Source: Paraeggerthella hongkongensis
GTDB lineage: Bacteria; Actinomycetota; Coriobacteriia; Coriobacteriales; Eggerthellaceae
Direction of reading: 5' to 3'
Assembly: GCF_003726035.1 (NCBI RefSeq)
Contig: NZ_QICD01000011.1
Coordinates: 1 to 64,000, forward strand
Length of the DNA: 64,000 nucleotides
Shown: positions 24,714 to 33,498 of the stretch, in pieces
Position numbering within the stretch: the stretch's first letter is position 1
Layout of the letters: each line of letters starts with the position of its first letter
Notes under the pieces: model-generated
Database searches by the model: none
Seen by the model: only the letters and a program-made list of their open reading frames with translations
Told to the model about the DNA's origin: nothing
Program-made: the position numbers and the translations under genes

Positions 24714-26675
24714 ATGTGCGGATTCGTGGGATTCACCGCGGTCGACTACGACCAGGAAACGAACAAGGCCGTGGTCAAGGACATGGCGGATCGCATCGCC
24801 CACCGCGGGCCCGACGACGAGGGCTTCTTCGTCACCGATGACATTGCGATGGGCTTTCGCCGCCTGTCCATCATCGATCTTGAGGGCAGTCGCCAGCCCA
24901 TGCAGAACGCCGACGGCACCGTGACCGTGACGTTCAACGGCGAGATCTACAACTTCCAAGAGCTGCGCGCAGAGCTTGAGGCGCTCGGCTACGTTTTCAA
25001 GACCAACGGAGACACCGAGACCATCGTGCACGGCTTTGAGGCATGGGGCACCGATGTGTTCGAGAAGCTGCGCGGGATGTTTGCCATCGCCATCTGGGAT
25101 GCGCCGAACAAGCGCCTGGTGTGTGCGCGCGACATCTTCGGCATCAAGCCGTTCTACTACCAGCATGCGGGCGACCGCCTGATCTACGGAAGCGAGATCA
25201 AGGCGTTCTTGGCGCATCCGGCGTTCAAGAAGGAGCTCAACCGCGAGATGCTGCCGCAGTATCTGTGCTTCGAGTACATGAACGATTCCCAAACCATGTT
25301 CAAGGGCGTGCACAAGCTTCTGCCCGGCCATTTCATGGTGCTCGAGAACGGCCAGCTGCGCACGGAGTGCTACTACAAGATCACGTACAAGATCGACGAT
25401 TCGAAGAGCCTGGAGGAATGGGCCGACGAGATCAACCGCGTGTTCGACGAATCGGTTGCCGCGCACGAGATAGCCGACGTGGAGATCGGCAGCTTCCTGT
25501 CCGGCGGCATCGACAGCTCTCTGGCGGCGTACTGCATGGGGCAGCACGCGCCCGACATCAAGACGTTCTCGGTGGGCTACGACATCGGCTGCGAGGACAA
25601 GATGGCCGAGATCGCCGCCCAGTCCGATTTCGAGATCAAGCTCAACGAGCTTGACGACGCGACGGCGTTCGCCGAGTGGGCGAACCTGCCGAACTTCCAA
25701 ACCCAGGTGAGTGCCCAGGAATTTTTGGACATCGTGCCCACCGAGCAGTACCACATGGACGAGCCGTTGGGAGCGCCCAGCGCTATCCCGCTGTTCTTTG
25801 TGAGCAAGCTGGCGCGCGAGCAGGTGAAGGTGGTGCAGTCGGGCGAGGGCGCCGACGAGCTGTTCGGCGGTTACTGGATCTATCACGACCAGTACGAATT
25901 CGAGAAGTACTTCAAGGTGCCGCGTCCTTTGCGCGCCGCTGCCGGCGCCGTGGCCGAGAAGCTGCCGACGTTTCATGGCCGCCGCTTCGCCATGCGCGGG
26001 TCGGGCGGGCCGGAGAAGAGCTATCAGCGCGCCAGCATGAACTACATGTGGGACGAGATCCCCAATGTGCTGCGCAACTACGAGGGTCCTTGCAAGCCGT
26101 GGGAGTGGTGCAAGCCGCATTTCGATGCTGTGGCGGACCAGGGCCTGGATATCATCACGCAGACGCAGTACGTGGACATGGTCAGCTACATGCCGTTCGA
26201 CATCTGCCTGAAGGCCGACAAGATGTCCATGTCCCAGTCGCTTGAGCTGCGCGTTCCGTTCTTGGACAAGAAGGTGCTCGACGTGGCGCTGCAGCTGCCC
26301 ACCGCCTGCCGCGTGACCGACGAGCACGCCAAGTACGCCCTGCGCGTGGCTGCGAGCAAGCTGGGCTTCCAGAAAAAGGTCGCGCACATGCCCAAGCAGC
26401 CGTTCATCACGCCGCTGACCGTGTGGTTGCAAACGGACGAGTACTACAACCGCATCAAGGAGGCGTTCACGGGGGAGGCCGCGCAGGAGTTCTTCAACGT
26501 GGATTATCTGGTGCAGATGCTCGATGACCACAAGTCGGCGGACTTCACCACGGTCGAGGGCCGCGGCAAGCTCAAGATGATGCGCATCTGGAACATCTAC
26601 TGCTTCTTATGCTGGTACGAGGTGTTCTTCGGCGCATCGAGCGAGAAGTTGGCTCCGAAGACGAACGTGGCGTAA
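24714..26675 (+). CDS. asnB: Asparagine synthase (glutamine-hydrolysing)
   Basis: 653 residues. The ATG at 24714 places the catalytic Cys2 right after Met (MCGFVGF), as needed for class II glutamine amidotransferase. Glutaminase domain to ~210, synthetase domain from ~250 with the P-loop SFLSGGIDSSLAAY. AGGAGGAG lies 13-20 bp upstream. It may make free Asn, or, as for Corynebacterium LtsA and B. subtilis AsnB, amidate peptidoglycan diaminopimelate; nearby murJ and a ligase make that worth testing. Ends in a clear terminator. Confidence 0.93.
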   Translation: MCGFVGFTAVDYDQETNKAVVKDMADRIAHRGPDDEGFFVTDDIAMGFRRLSIIDLEGSRQPMQNADGTVTVTFNGEIYNFQELRAELEALGYVFKTNGDTETIVHGFEAWGTDVFEKLRGMFAIAIWDAPNKRLVCARDIFGIKPFYYQHAGDRLIYGSEIKAFLAHPAFKKELNREMLPQYLCFEYMNDSQTMFKGVHKLLPGHFMVLENGQLRTECYYKITYKIDDSKSLEEWADEINRVFDESVAAHEIADVEIGSFLSGGIDSSLAAYCMGQHAPDIKTFSVGYDIGCEDKMAEIAAQSDFEIKLNELDDATAFAEWANLPNFQTQVSAQEFLDIVPTEQYHMDEPLGAPSAIPLFFVSKLAREQVKVVQSGEGADELFGGYWIYHDQYEFEKYFKVPRPLRAAAGAVAEKLPTFHGRRFAMRGSGGPEKSYQRASMNYMWDEIPNVLRNYEGPCKPWEWCKPHFDAVADQGLDIITQTQYVDMVSYMPFDICLKADKMSMSQSLELRVPFLDKKVLDVALQLPTACRVTDEHAKYALRVAASKLGFQKKVAHMPKQPFITPLTVWLQTDEYYNRIKEAFTGEAAQEFFNVDYLVQMLDDHKSADFTTVEGRGKLKMMRIWNIYCFLCWYEVFFGASSEKLAPKTNVA

Positions 26676-26696
26676 CGCTTCAGGATTTCGCACGTG

Positions 26697-26733
26697 AAAA
26701 GCCGCGGCACCCGATGGGCGTCGCGGCTTTTTT
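26697..26733 (+). terminator. Terminator of asnB
   Basis: AAAAGCCGCG (26697-26706) pairs with CGCGGCTTTT (26722-26731), followed by TT. Confidence 0.8.
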
Positions 26734-26796
26734 GCATACTCGTCCGAAGCGGACTAGTGCGGGTTTTCCAAGGAAGGACGACGCGGGAGATCGGTC

Positions 26797-28821
26797 CTAC
26801 CCGCGCCCCAGCTTACCCTTCACCTTGCCGATGAGCGATCCTACGAACGCGGCTTCGGGCACGTGCAACTTGATGGACAGGCCGAACGTCACCAGCAGAG
26901 CAACGGAGCCGCCAGCGAGCACGTAGGTCAAGGCAAGCGGAATCGATCCGGCGATAGGGGCGACGAACGCCTGCAAGCCGAACAGCACGCCGCCGCCGGC
27001 AAGGGCGCCCAAGCCGCCGAACACCAGGCCGGAGAAGCATGCCTTCGCCACCGATCGCAGGCCGAACGCTCCCAGGCGACTGCGCAGATAAGCGAACAGG
27101 CATACGTCGGCCACCACGTAGAACAGCACCTCGGCCACTGCGATGATCTCGATGGAGAAGCGATCGGCGTTCGAGGCCCCGTAAATCGTGAGCGCGATCT
27201 GGGCAGCGCCGGCTACGAAGTTGAATGCTGCGAACACCCCCATTTTCCGCAGACTGCTGAAGGTTTTCTGCAGGTAGGTGTTAACTCCGTACACGGGCAG
27301 CGCAAGCGCCAGAACTGCCATGTACGACGCGATGGATGCAACGCTTTCCGAAGTGAACGCTCCCGCATTGTACAGCGTGATCAGCGGCAGCGAGAACACC
27401 ATCAAATACATGGCGAAGGGGATCATGAAGAACAGGATCTGGTTCGTGCCCCCGATAATGCCGCGCTTTACGCCTTCCATGTTGCCCTCGGCCTGCATAT
27501 CGGCCAGCTCGGTGAACATGGCGGTGGTGATGGGCACCGCTAAAAACGCGTAGGGCAGCGTGAACCATTGGCGCGCGTACAGCAGAATGGACGGGCCGTT
27601 GGACGCGAAGCTGTAGGCAGCCGCATTCTGGACCGAGACCACTACGAACGAGCACAGCATGACGAACACAGCGGGCACGCCGATGCTCAGCGTTTCGCGC
27701 AGCGCGGGATCGCGCAGGTTGATGCGCGGCCTGATGTGGATGCCGTTGCGCTTGAGGGCGGGCAGCTGCATGGCCAGCGCGATGAACACTCCCAGCGGGT
27801 TGCCGATGGCTATGATGTAGAGCGCAAGTTCGGGGTCCTGCGGCGCAACCGCAGCGTACAGCAGAAACGAGACGATGACGACGACGCTTTGGGCCGCTGG
27901 CGCGATCGACGACCAAAGGTAGTCCCTATTGGCGTTGAGCAGGCCCGATACGATAGCCGTCGCACCCGAGAACACGATTTGGATGGCGAAGAACTGGAAG
28001 AAGAACACGGAGAGCGCCATCTCGGATTGCTCCGAGAAGAAGCTTTGCGTGTAAATGGCAACTCCCGGAAACGCGATGCACAGCGCCGACACCACGCCCA
28101 GCAGCAGCACGACGATGGTGAGCAGGTTCGAGGCGTACTCGTTGCCGGCCTCGCGCCCCAGGCGTTTTTTCACCGACAGGTACACGGGCAGGAAGGCGGT
28201 CACGATCATGCCGCCTATTACCAGCTCGTACAGCTGAGCAGGAAGGTTGTTCGCCACTTGATAGGAGCTCGACAGAAGCGTAGAGCCCAGCGCGAACGCC
28301 ATAACCCAAGTGCGAACGAATCCCAGTACGCGCGAGATCAGCGTGCACGCGCTGATGAGCGCGGCCGACGAGCCGACGGTTGCCTGGGCATCTTCGGGCT
28401 CAGCAACGTTCGAGACCGTCTTGTCCGCTCCGCCATGCTTGCTGATGATGGGCAGCTCCGAGGTTGACCCCGGGAAGGCCGCGCGCTCTTTGCGCGTGTT
28501 TCGCGCGGCTGTTTTCGCGGCTTCGCGCGGGTCGGGGGTCTGCGGTTCGAAGGGGTCGAGCGGGGGCGTCGTGCGATCGGCGCCGGCGTGGCGCCCTCCT
28601 ATGAATATCTCGGACGTCTCTCCTGGAGCCGCCGAGCGCAGTCGTGCTTTTGCGCTTGCGGGGTCGTGCCGGGGCTCCGGCTTGGGCACGACCGTTTGCG
28701 CAACGGCGGCTGCGATTGCGGTGCGGTCGAGTCCGGCATGTCGTCCTCCTACGAATATCTCCGAGGTGGAACCGGGGTCGGCGGGACGCATATGTTGAGC
28801 TCGTGCGAGCTTGTCGGACAT
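26797..28821 (-). CDS. murJ: Lipid II flippase MurJ/MviN with repeat-bearing N-terminal extension
   Basis: 674 residues. The C-terminal ~520 residues are a MATE-like MviN/MurJ transporter with about 14 helices, starting LISACTLISRVLGFVRTWVM. It would flip lipid II to the outer face of the membrane. The N-terminal ~150 residues are hydrophilic and hold three copies of a motif: PGSTSEIFVGGRHAGLDRT (16-34), PGETSEIFIGGRHAGADRT (66-84) and PGSTSELPIISKHGGADKT (117-135), about 50 residues apart. I do not know this motif. Start ATG 28821 follows AAGGAAG. Divergent from nadK with a 66-bp shared control region. Confidence 0.9.
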   Translation of the reverse strand: MSDKLARAQHMRPADPGSTSEIFVGGRHAGLDRTAIAAAVAQTVVPKPEPRHDPASAKARLRSAAPGETSEIFIGGRHAGADRTTPPLDPFEPQTPDPREAAKTAARNTRKERAAFPGSTSELPIISKHGGADKTVSNVAEPEDAQATVGSSAALISACTLISRVLGFVRTWVMAFALGSTLLSSSYQVANNLPAQLYELVIGGMIVTAFLPVYLSVKKRLGREAGNEYASNLLTIVVLLLGVVSALCIAFPGVAIYTQSFFSEQSEMALSVFFFQFFAIQIVFSGATAIVSGLLNANRDYLWSSIAPAAQSVVVIVSFLLYAAVAPQDPELALYIIAIGNPLGVFIALAMQLPALKRNGIHIRPRINLRDPALRETLSIGVPAVFVMLCSFVVVSVQNAAAYSFASNGPSILLYARQWFTLPYAFLAVPITTAMFTELADMQAEGNMEGVKRGIIGGTNQILFFMIPFAMYLMVFSLPLITLYNAGAFTSESVASIASYMAVLALALPVYGVNTYLQKTFSSLRKMGVFAAFNFVAGAAQIALTIYGASNADRFSIEIIAVAEVLFYVVADVCLFAYLRSRLGAFGLRSVAKACFSGLVFGGLGALAGGGVLFGLQAFVAPIAGSIPLALTYVLAGGSVALLVTFGLSIKLHVPEAAFVGSLIGKVKGKLGRG

Positions 28822-28847
28822 GGAGGGACGCTTCCTTATGCTTCGGA

Positions 28848-28853
28848 TATAAT
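28848..28853 (+). promoter_or_regulatory. nadK: -10 element of nadK
   Basis: Perfect TATAAT 34 bp before the nadK ATG. The region overlaps the 5' end of murJ on the other strand. Confidence 0.5.
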
Positions 28854-28887
28854 GGCCCATCATAGCAAACCCGGAAAGAAGAGCCTC

Positions 28888-29802
28888 ATGCACATCCTCA
28901 TCGTACGCAATAATTCCAACTCGAAAGCCGTGGATGCTTCCTTGCTATTGGCAACGTACCTGGCCACGCAGGGGGTCGACTACACGCTGGTCGATTCCAC
29001 CGAGCTGTCGTGCGCATGCGACCATGACGGCTTGAACGCCGCGTTGGCGGCGGGCGTGGAGATGACGGTGGTGCTTGGCGGCGATGGCACCATCCTGCGC
29101 ACCGCGCGCCAGATCGGTACGACCGGGGTGCCTATCCTGGGCATCAACTTCGGTCGCTTGGGCTTTTTGGCGAATTCGAGCGATGCCGGCGTGGTCGCCA
29201 TCGTGGCCGCGGCTTTGGCGGGCGACGTGGTGGCCGAGCAGCGTGCGAACCTGCGCATCGACGTTGTATGCGAGGGGGAGGCCGATCCGTGGGCCGACGA
29301 TGACGCTGCGGATGGGGCGGTCGACGAGCCGACGTCGCCGTGCGAGGCGGGCGCCCGTAGTTTCTTCGCGCTCAACGAACTTGCGGTGACGCGCGGCGCG
29401 AACGGTCGCGTCATCGATTTCACGCTGGGCGTTTCCGGTTCGCACGTTGCCGAAATGCGCGGCGACGGCTTGGTGGTTGCCACGGCAACGGGATCGACGG
29501 CTTACGCTCTGTCGGCGGGAGGCCCCTTGGTGGCGCCCGGGTTCACGGGGCTGGTGGTGGTGCCGCTCGCGCCGCATACGCTGCATTCGCGCGCCATAGT
29601 CACGGCATCGAACGACGTGGTGGAAATGGGCTTGCCGCGCGAGGCGGCTCGACGCGACGCCACCCTGTTTGCCGATGGGGAGCTGTTGTCGTTCGACCGT
29701 CCGGTGCGTCGCATCTACGTCAGCCGAGGCGAAGCCCCCACTGTTTTGCTGCGTCATCAGCACGAGGGCTTCTACGAGCATGCAGCGAAGGTGTTTTTCT
29801 AG
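28888..29802 (+). CDS. nadK: NAD kinase
   Basis: 304 residues. Makes NADP from NAD and ATP (or polyphosphate). GGDGTILRTAR (~63-73) is the diacylglycerol-kinase-like catalytic motif, NELAV and TATGSTAYALSAGGPLVAP (~190-210) the NAD-binding motif. An acidic insert near 130-150 (DPWADDDAADGAVDE) is not usual. The ATG at 28888 starts the conserved MHILIVRN. Confidence 0.93.
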   Translation: MHILIVRNNSNSKAVDASLLLATYLATQGVDYTLVDSTELSCACDHDGLNAALAAGVEMTVVLGGDGTILRTARQIGTTGVPILGINFGRLGFLANSSDAGVVAIVAAALAGDVVAEQRANLRIDVVCEGEADPWADDDAADGAVDEPTSPCEAGARSFFALNELAVTRGANGRVIDFTLGVSGSHVAEMRGDGLVVATATGSTAYALSAGGPLVAPGFTGLVVVPLAPHTLHSRAIVTASNDVVEMGLPREAARRDATLFADGELLSFDRPVRRIYVSRGEAPTVLLRHQHEGFYEHAAKVFF

Positions 29803-29953
29803 GGGGTGGAGGCCGGAATGGTCGTCGGTTGCGCCGCCGTTCGAAGTGCGTGGCTCGGCGGCTAAGGACGTCTTGCAGGGTGCGATTCCCGATGCCGCTC
29901 GTCAGTGAGCACAGGAAGAGGCGAGCCAGTTCGACATCGTGTACTCCGGTCAT
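29720..29953 (-). CDS. Short open frame, possible dprA-like N-terminal remnant
   Basis: 77 codons. The ATG at 29953 has an excellent AAGGAGGG 6-13 bp upstream. The first ~35 residues (VELARLFLCSLTSGIGNRTLQDVL) read like the N-terminal helical start of DprA proteins; after that the frame is Arg/Pro-rich and runs into the antisense of nadK. It may be the cut-down start of a lost gene. dprA is often near xerC/codV, which lies 2 kb away. Low confidence. Confidence 0.25.
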   Translation of the reverse strand: MTGVHDVELARLFLCSLTSGIGNRTLQDVLSRRATHFERRRNRRPFRPPPPRKTPSLHARRSPRADDAAKQWGLRLG

Positions 29954-30042
29954 GAGCACCCTCCTTGCACCGAGTGTTGCTTGCCCATTGTCTCACGATC
30001 CGTGCAACAAAATATAAGAAAGTCAATAATGCTTGTAAGGTG

Positions 30043-30100
30043 CATTGTCGATCCAAAAACACGTTTTCGGCCATGAAAACGTGTTTTTGGATCGACAATG
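30043..30100. repeat. Perfect 26-bp inverted repeat
   Basis: Arms 30043-30068 and 30075-30100 with a 6-base loop (GGCCAT). It is AT-richer than its surroundings (CCAAAAACACGTTTTC). First of three adjacent palindromes in the nadK to DUF1846 gap. Confidence 0.85.
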
Positions 30101-30105
30101 AGGAG

Positions 30106-30161
30106 GCGAGCGCCTTGCGGCCGCAAACGGTAGAAGGTGGCGGCTGCTGCAAGGCGCTCGC
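30106..30161. repeat. Perfect 13-bp inverted repeat
   Basis: GCGAGCGCCTTGC (30106-30118) and GCAAGGCGCTCGC (30149-30161), 30 bp apart. Second palindrome of the group. Confidence 0.75.
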
Positions 30162-30193
30162 ATATCGAAGGGGCCCGCGGGCCCCTTCGATAT
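30162..30193 (-). terminator. Perfect 32-bp palindrome, terminator of the DUF1846 gene
   Basis: 16-bp arms 30162-30177 and 30178-30193 without spacer, just 3 bp past the stop codon of the minus-strand gene. Confidence 0.7.
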
Positions 30194-30196
30194 TGC

Positions 30197-31675
30197 TTAC
30201 TTATGGTAGTACCGGTGCTGCTCGTATTTCGGTTCGCAGCATACGTTGATGCCGAGCGTGCGGTACAGCTTCTCGTCGGTGGCCGAGATGATCACGCTGA
30301 AGTACGCATCGCAGCCGCGCAGGTCGTCGATATGGTCGATCAGTTTGGCTGCAAGCTCGTCGGTTGCGGAGCTGATGGACAGGGCAAGCAACGTCTCGTC
30401 GGAGTGCAGGCGCGGGTTGCGGCTGTGCAGCTGCTCGGTCTTCAGACGGCAGATGGGCTCGATGACCGCATCGCTGATCACGTTGATGTCCTCGACGCCG
30501 GCCACGCCCTTGAGCGCGTTCATGAGCAGCGACGATGCGGCTCCCAGCAACGGCGACGTCTTGCCCGTCACCACGGTGCCGTCGGGCAGCACCATTGCGC
30601 CCACCGGACCGCCGGTGGTCTCCTCCTTCAGAAGCGCGGCCGATCGCGCCGGCGAGAAGCTTGCGTTCACGCCGGCCTGGTTCATCAGGAGCTCCAGCTT
30701 CTCCACGTGCTCCTGTCCGACGCCGGTGCGGCGCGCTTCGACGGCCGCCTGGAAGTAGCGGCGCACGATCTCCATCTTGGCGGCTTCGCGCACGGCGTCG
30801 TCGTCCACGATGGCGTTGCCGGCCATGTTGACGCCCATGTCGGTGGGGGACTGGTAGGGGCTCGTTCCGGAGATGCGCTCCATCATGGCCTTGAGCACAG
30901 GGAATATCTCCACGTCGCGATTGTAGTTCACGGTGGTCTCGCCGTACGCTTCCAGGTGGAACGGGTCGATGGTGTTGGCGTCGTCCAAATCGACCGTGGC
31001 CGCCTCGTACGCGATGTTCACGGGGTGCTTGAGCGGCAGGTTCCAGATGGGGAACGTCTCGTACTTCGCGTAGCCGGCCGCCACGCCGCGCTTGTGCTCG
31101 TGGTACAGCTGCGACAGGCACGTGGCCATCTTGCCCGAGCCGGGGCCGGGGGCGGTCACCACGACAAGCGGGCGCTTCGTTTCGATGTACTCGTTCTTGC
31201 CGTAGCCCTCGTCGCTGACGATACGGTCGATGTCGTAGGGATAGCCGGCAATGGGGTAGTGCAGGGAGCTTTTGATGCCCAGGCTGTCCAGGCGCTTGCG
31301 AAACGCCTCGGCCGAGGGTTGGTTCGTGTAATGGGTGATCACCACGCCGGTGGTGGTGAAGCCCATGCCGCGGAAGATGTCCATGAGGCGCAGCACGTCT
31401 TCGTCGTACGTGATTCCCAGGTCGCCGCGAACCTTGTTCTTCTCGATGTCGTTCGCGTTGATAGCTATGATGATCTCGACATCGTCCACCAGCTGCTTGA
31501 GCATGCGGATCTTCGAGTCGGGCTCGAATCCGGGCAGCACGCGGGCTGCATGGTAGTCGTCGAAGAGTTTCCCGCCGAATTCCAGGTAGAGCTTTCCGCC
31601 GAACTGGTCGATGCGGTTGCGGATATGCTCGGCCTGCAGCGCGATGTACTTGTCGTTGTCGAATCCGATGCGCAT
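30197..31675 (-). CDS. DUF1846 family protein
   Basis: 492 residues, the usual length for this family. MRIGFDNDKYIALQAEHIR at the start, a P-loop-like APGPGSGKMATCLSQLY near 178, and AGNAIVDDDAVREAAK near 305 all match DUF1846. Members have a fold with an ATPase-like part, but no settled function. The ATG at 31675 starts the conserved sequence. Single gene with its own terminator. Confidence 0.88.
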   Translation of the reverse strand: MRIGFDNDKYIALQAEHIRNRIDQFGGKLYLEFGGKLFDDYHAARVLPGFEPDSKIRMLKQLVDDVEIIIAINANDIEKNKVRGDLGITYDEDVLRLMDIFRGMGFTTTGVVITHYTNQPSAEAFRKRLDSLGIKSSLHYPIAGYPYDIDRIVSDEGYGKNEYIETKRPLVVVTAPGPGSGKMATCLSQLYHEHKRGVAAGYAKYETFPIWNLPLKHPVNIAYEAATVDLDDANTIDPFHLEAYGETTVNYNRDVEIFPVLKAMMERISGTSPYQSPTDMGVNMAGNAIVDDDAVREAAKMEIVRRYFQAAVEARRTGVGQEHVEKLELLMNQAGVNASFSPARSAALLKEETTGGPVGAMVLPDGTVVTGKTSPLLGAASSLLMNALKGVAGVEDINVISDAVIEPICRLKTEQLHSRNPRLHSDETLLALSISSATDELAAKLIDHIDDLRGCDAYFSVIISATDEKLYRTLGINVCCEPKYEQHRYYHK

Positions 31676-31750
31676 GGGAATGCGGCGCCCCTTTCTTGCC
31701 GTCGATGATGTTCGCGCACGACCGCAGAAGGCCGTGCGCAATCCGATTCA

Positions 31751-31769
31751 GTATACCCTACTTGGTAGG
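31751..31769 (-). promoter_or_regulatory. Promoter and operator-like palindrome of the DUF1846 gene
   Basis: On the minus strand TATACT (31756 down to 31751) is preceded directly by CCTAC-TTG-GTAGG (31757-31769). The rest of the 315-bp gap to 31991 holds an inverted CATAGC/GCTATG before the recombinase gene and no other gene that I can support. Confidence 0.4.
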
Positions 31770-31990
31770 TGTTTCGTTTTTGTTAATTGCAGGTAACGAA
31801 GGGGATCTTCCTTCGGTTCGCCATACCTGCAGGTCCGAAGGCGTTCGGCGCCCGTCCTTTCCGCACCTGGTTTTTCATAGCGTCATGCTATGCTGTTCGA
31901 TCAGTGCGACGGTGCCGCAGCGTGTTTTGCGCGAATCGGTCGATCGTTGCTTTTCATGCCCGCTTGCCGGGTCGACGACGGGGTTGGTGG

Positions 31991-32884
31991 ATGGACGAAC
32001 TGGTTCGAGAATATCTGGCTCATCTGCGCATCGAGCGGGGAAGCTCGCCTCTTACCGTGTCGGCGTACGCTTCTGACCTGCGGGATTTCGCGACATTTTT
32101 GAATGCGTGCGGTGTGAAGGGCGTTGGTGACGTACAGCGCGAGACCATCGTGGCCTACGAGGCCGACCTGTTCGGCCGCGAATACGCCGCCGCCACGGTG
32201 GATCGCCACGTGTCGGTGCTCAAGGGCTTCTATAGGTTCCTCGTGCGAGAGGGGCACGTGCGCCGCAATCCCACCGACACGTTGCAGCTTCCCAAGGCTC
32301 CCGATCGACTCCCCGACGTGTTGAGCGCGGTGCAGGTGGAGTCCATGTTGGCCGATCCTCCCAAGCGCGCCCCCATCCCGCTGCGCAACCGGGCCATCTT
32401 GGAGGTTTTGTACGGGTGCGGCTTGCGTGTAAGCGAGTGCGTGGGGCTTGATCTGGGCGACGCGGTGCTCGAGGAAGGGTACCTGCGCATTTTGGGCAAG
32501 GGCGGCAAAGAACGCGTGTCGCCCATATCGGGTGCGGCGCTGCGGTCGTTGGCCGACTACCTCGACAACGGGCGTCCCGGTTTGACGAAGCCGGGAGCGA
32601 AGCCTACGTCGGCGGTCTTTCTGAACGCGCGCGGCGGGCGGCTGACGCGCCAAAGCGTACATGCCATCGTGGCCGAGGCGGGGCGATCTATCGGCGTGGC
32701 AAACCTCCATCCTCACACGCTGCGCCATTCGTTCGCCACGCACATGCTTGAAGGCGGCGCCGACCTTCGTGTCATCCAGGAAATCCTCGGCCATTCGGAC
32801 ATTTCCACCACGCAGATCTACACGCACATCAATCGTGCTCACATGCGCGAGGAATATCTACGCGCGCACCCGCGCGCGAAGTAA
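31991..32884 (+). CDS. Tyrosine recombinase XerC/XerD type
   Basis: 297 residues, the standard Xer length. Core-binding SAM-like domain ~1-90, catalytic domain after ~105. Catalytic residues: Arg in GCGLRVSECVGL, Lys in ILGKGGKER, HPHTLRHSFATHML, HSDISTTQIYTH with the nucleophile Tyr. It would resolve chromosome dimers at dif. The ATG at 31991 gives the family start MDELVREYLAHLRIERG; longer starts upstream are not conserved. No phage or integron genes are nearby, so a chromosomal Xer is more likely than an integrase. XerC versus XerD is not decided. Confidence 0.88.
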   Translation: MDELVREYLAHLRIERGSSPLTVSAYASDLRDFATFLNACGVKGVGDVQRETIVAYEADLFGREYAAATVDRHVSVLKGFYRFLVREGHVRRNPTDTLQLPKAPDRLPDVLSAVQVESMLADPPKRAPIPLRNRAILEVLYGCGLRVSECVGLDLGDAVLEEGYLRILGKGGKERVSPISGAALRSLADYLDNGRPGLTKPGAKPTSAVFLNARGGRLTRQSVHAIVAEAGRSIGVANLHPHTLRHSFATHMLEGGADLRVIQEILGHSDISTTQIYTHINRAHMREEYLRAHPRAK

Positions 32885-32920
32885 TGTATCGGGATTTTCC
32901 GGGCAGCTGTCTGGCTCGCT

Positions 32921-33137
32921 CGGACGGCGAAGGGGGGGCGTCCGCCGCCCGCTTTCCTTTCGCTCGGCTTGTCCGGGCGTTTGCCGTCGCTTCGCCAAGC
33001 GGATGCTCCGCGCATTGGAAGCGTCCCGCGGCGTTCGAGGCTTCGGCGCGCTGCCTTTCGCTGGAGAGGGGGCGGTGGGACGGCATCCCATCACGATCAC
33101 GGTCTGCGGGGGACGCGGTGGGACGGCACCCCACCGC
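32921..33137. repeat. GC-rich repeats in the gap before the dcw cluster
   Basis: The 614-bp gap 32885-33498 has no supported gene. It holds a small CGGACG/CGTCCG hairpin (32921-32944) after the recombinase gene and two copies of GCGGTGGGACGGCA (33072 and 33115), the second forming GCGGTGGG/CCCACCGC. The 3' part is AT-richer and carries the mraZ control region. Confidence 0.5.
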
Positions 33138-33424
33138 AGGGGCGCCTTTCGCCGCCCGATTCGCCCGTCTCCTCGCCCGTTTTGCCAAACGGTTTATCCA
33201 ACGAATCGGTCGGCGATCCGTTGTGCCACATATTCCGCATAACTCGCTCCATATAGATGCCAAGGCCCTCTAAGGCGGTAGTTCGATCAATATCTTGTGT
33301 TCGTTTTCGTCCGTCGGTTCAATATCTAGCCGTGTCTCAATCTTGCATTTTTGGGGGTCGGGGGACAACTTGGGGAACGGGATGGTTTCAAAAGGGTCTA
33401 AATGGGTCAAAAGGCCGGATTTTG

Positions 33425-33453
33425 TTGCGAAGTGGGGCAAAGTGGGATAGAAT
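33425..33453 (+). promoter_or_regulatory. mraZ: mraZ promoter with MraZ boxes in the spacer
   Basis: TTGCGA (33425-33430), 17-bp spacer, TAGAAT (33448-33453). The spacer contains TGGGG-CAAAG-TGGGA, two TGGG(A/G) boxes with 10-bp period, the known MraZ operator pattern. More TGGG/TTGGGG elements lie at ~33345-33410. Autorepression of the dcw operon by MraZ is expected. Confidence 0.75.
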
Positions 33454-33498
33454 TCCAAGCATCGAAAGGGCCGTGCGAGTCGCGGCGGGAAGGAAGGC

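Noticed and set aside
26797-28467. Long open frames antisense to murJ, and similar long antisense frames over asnB, ftsI, murE, murF and mraY
   Set aside because: Frames of this kind are a by-product of GC-rich third codon positions. Their translations are Arg/His-rich and have no family motifs or binding sites.
31991-32884. Tyrosine recombinase as a mark of a prophage or integrative element
   Set aside because: Length and motifs fit a chromosomal XerC/D, and there are no phage, plasmid or attachment-site features nearby.
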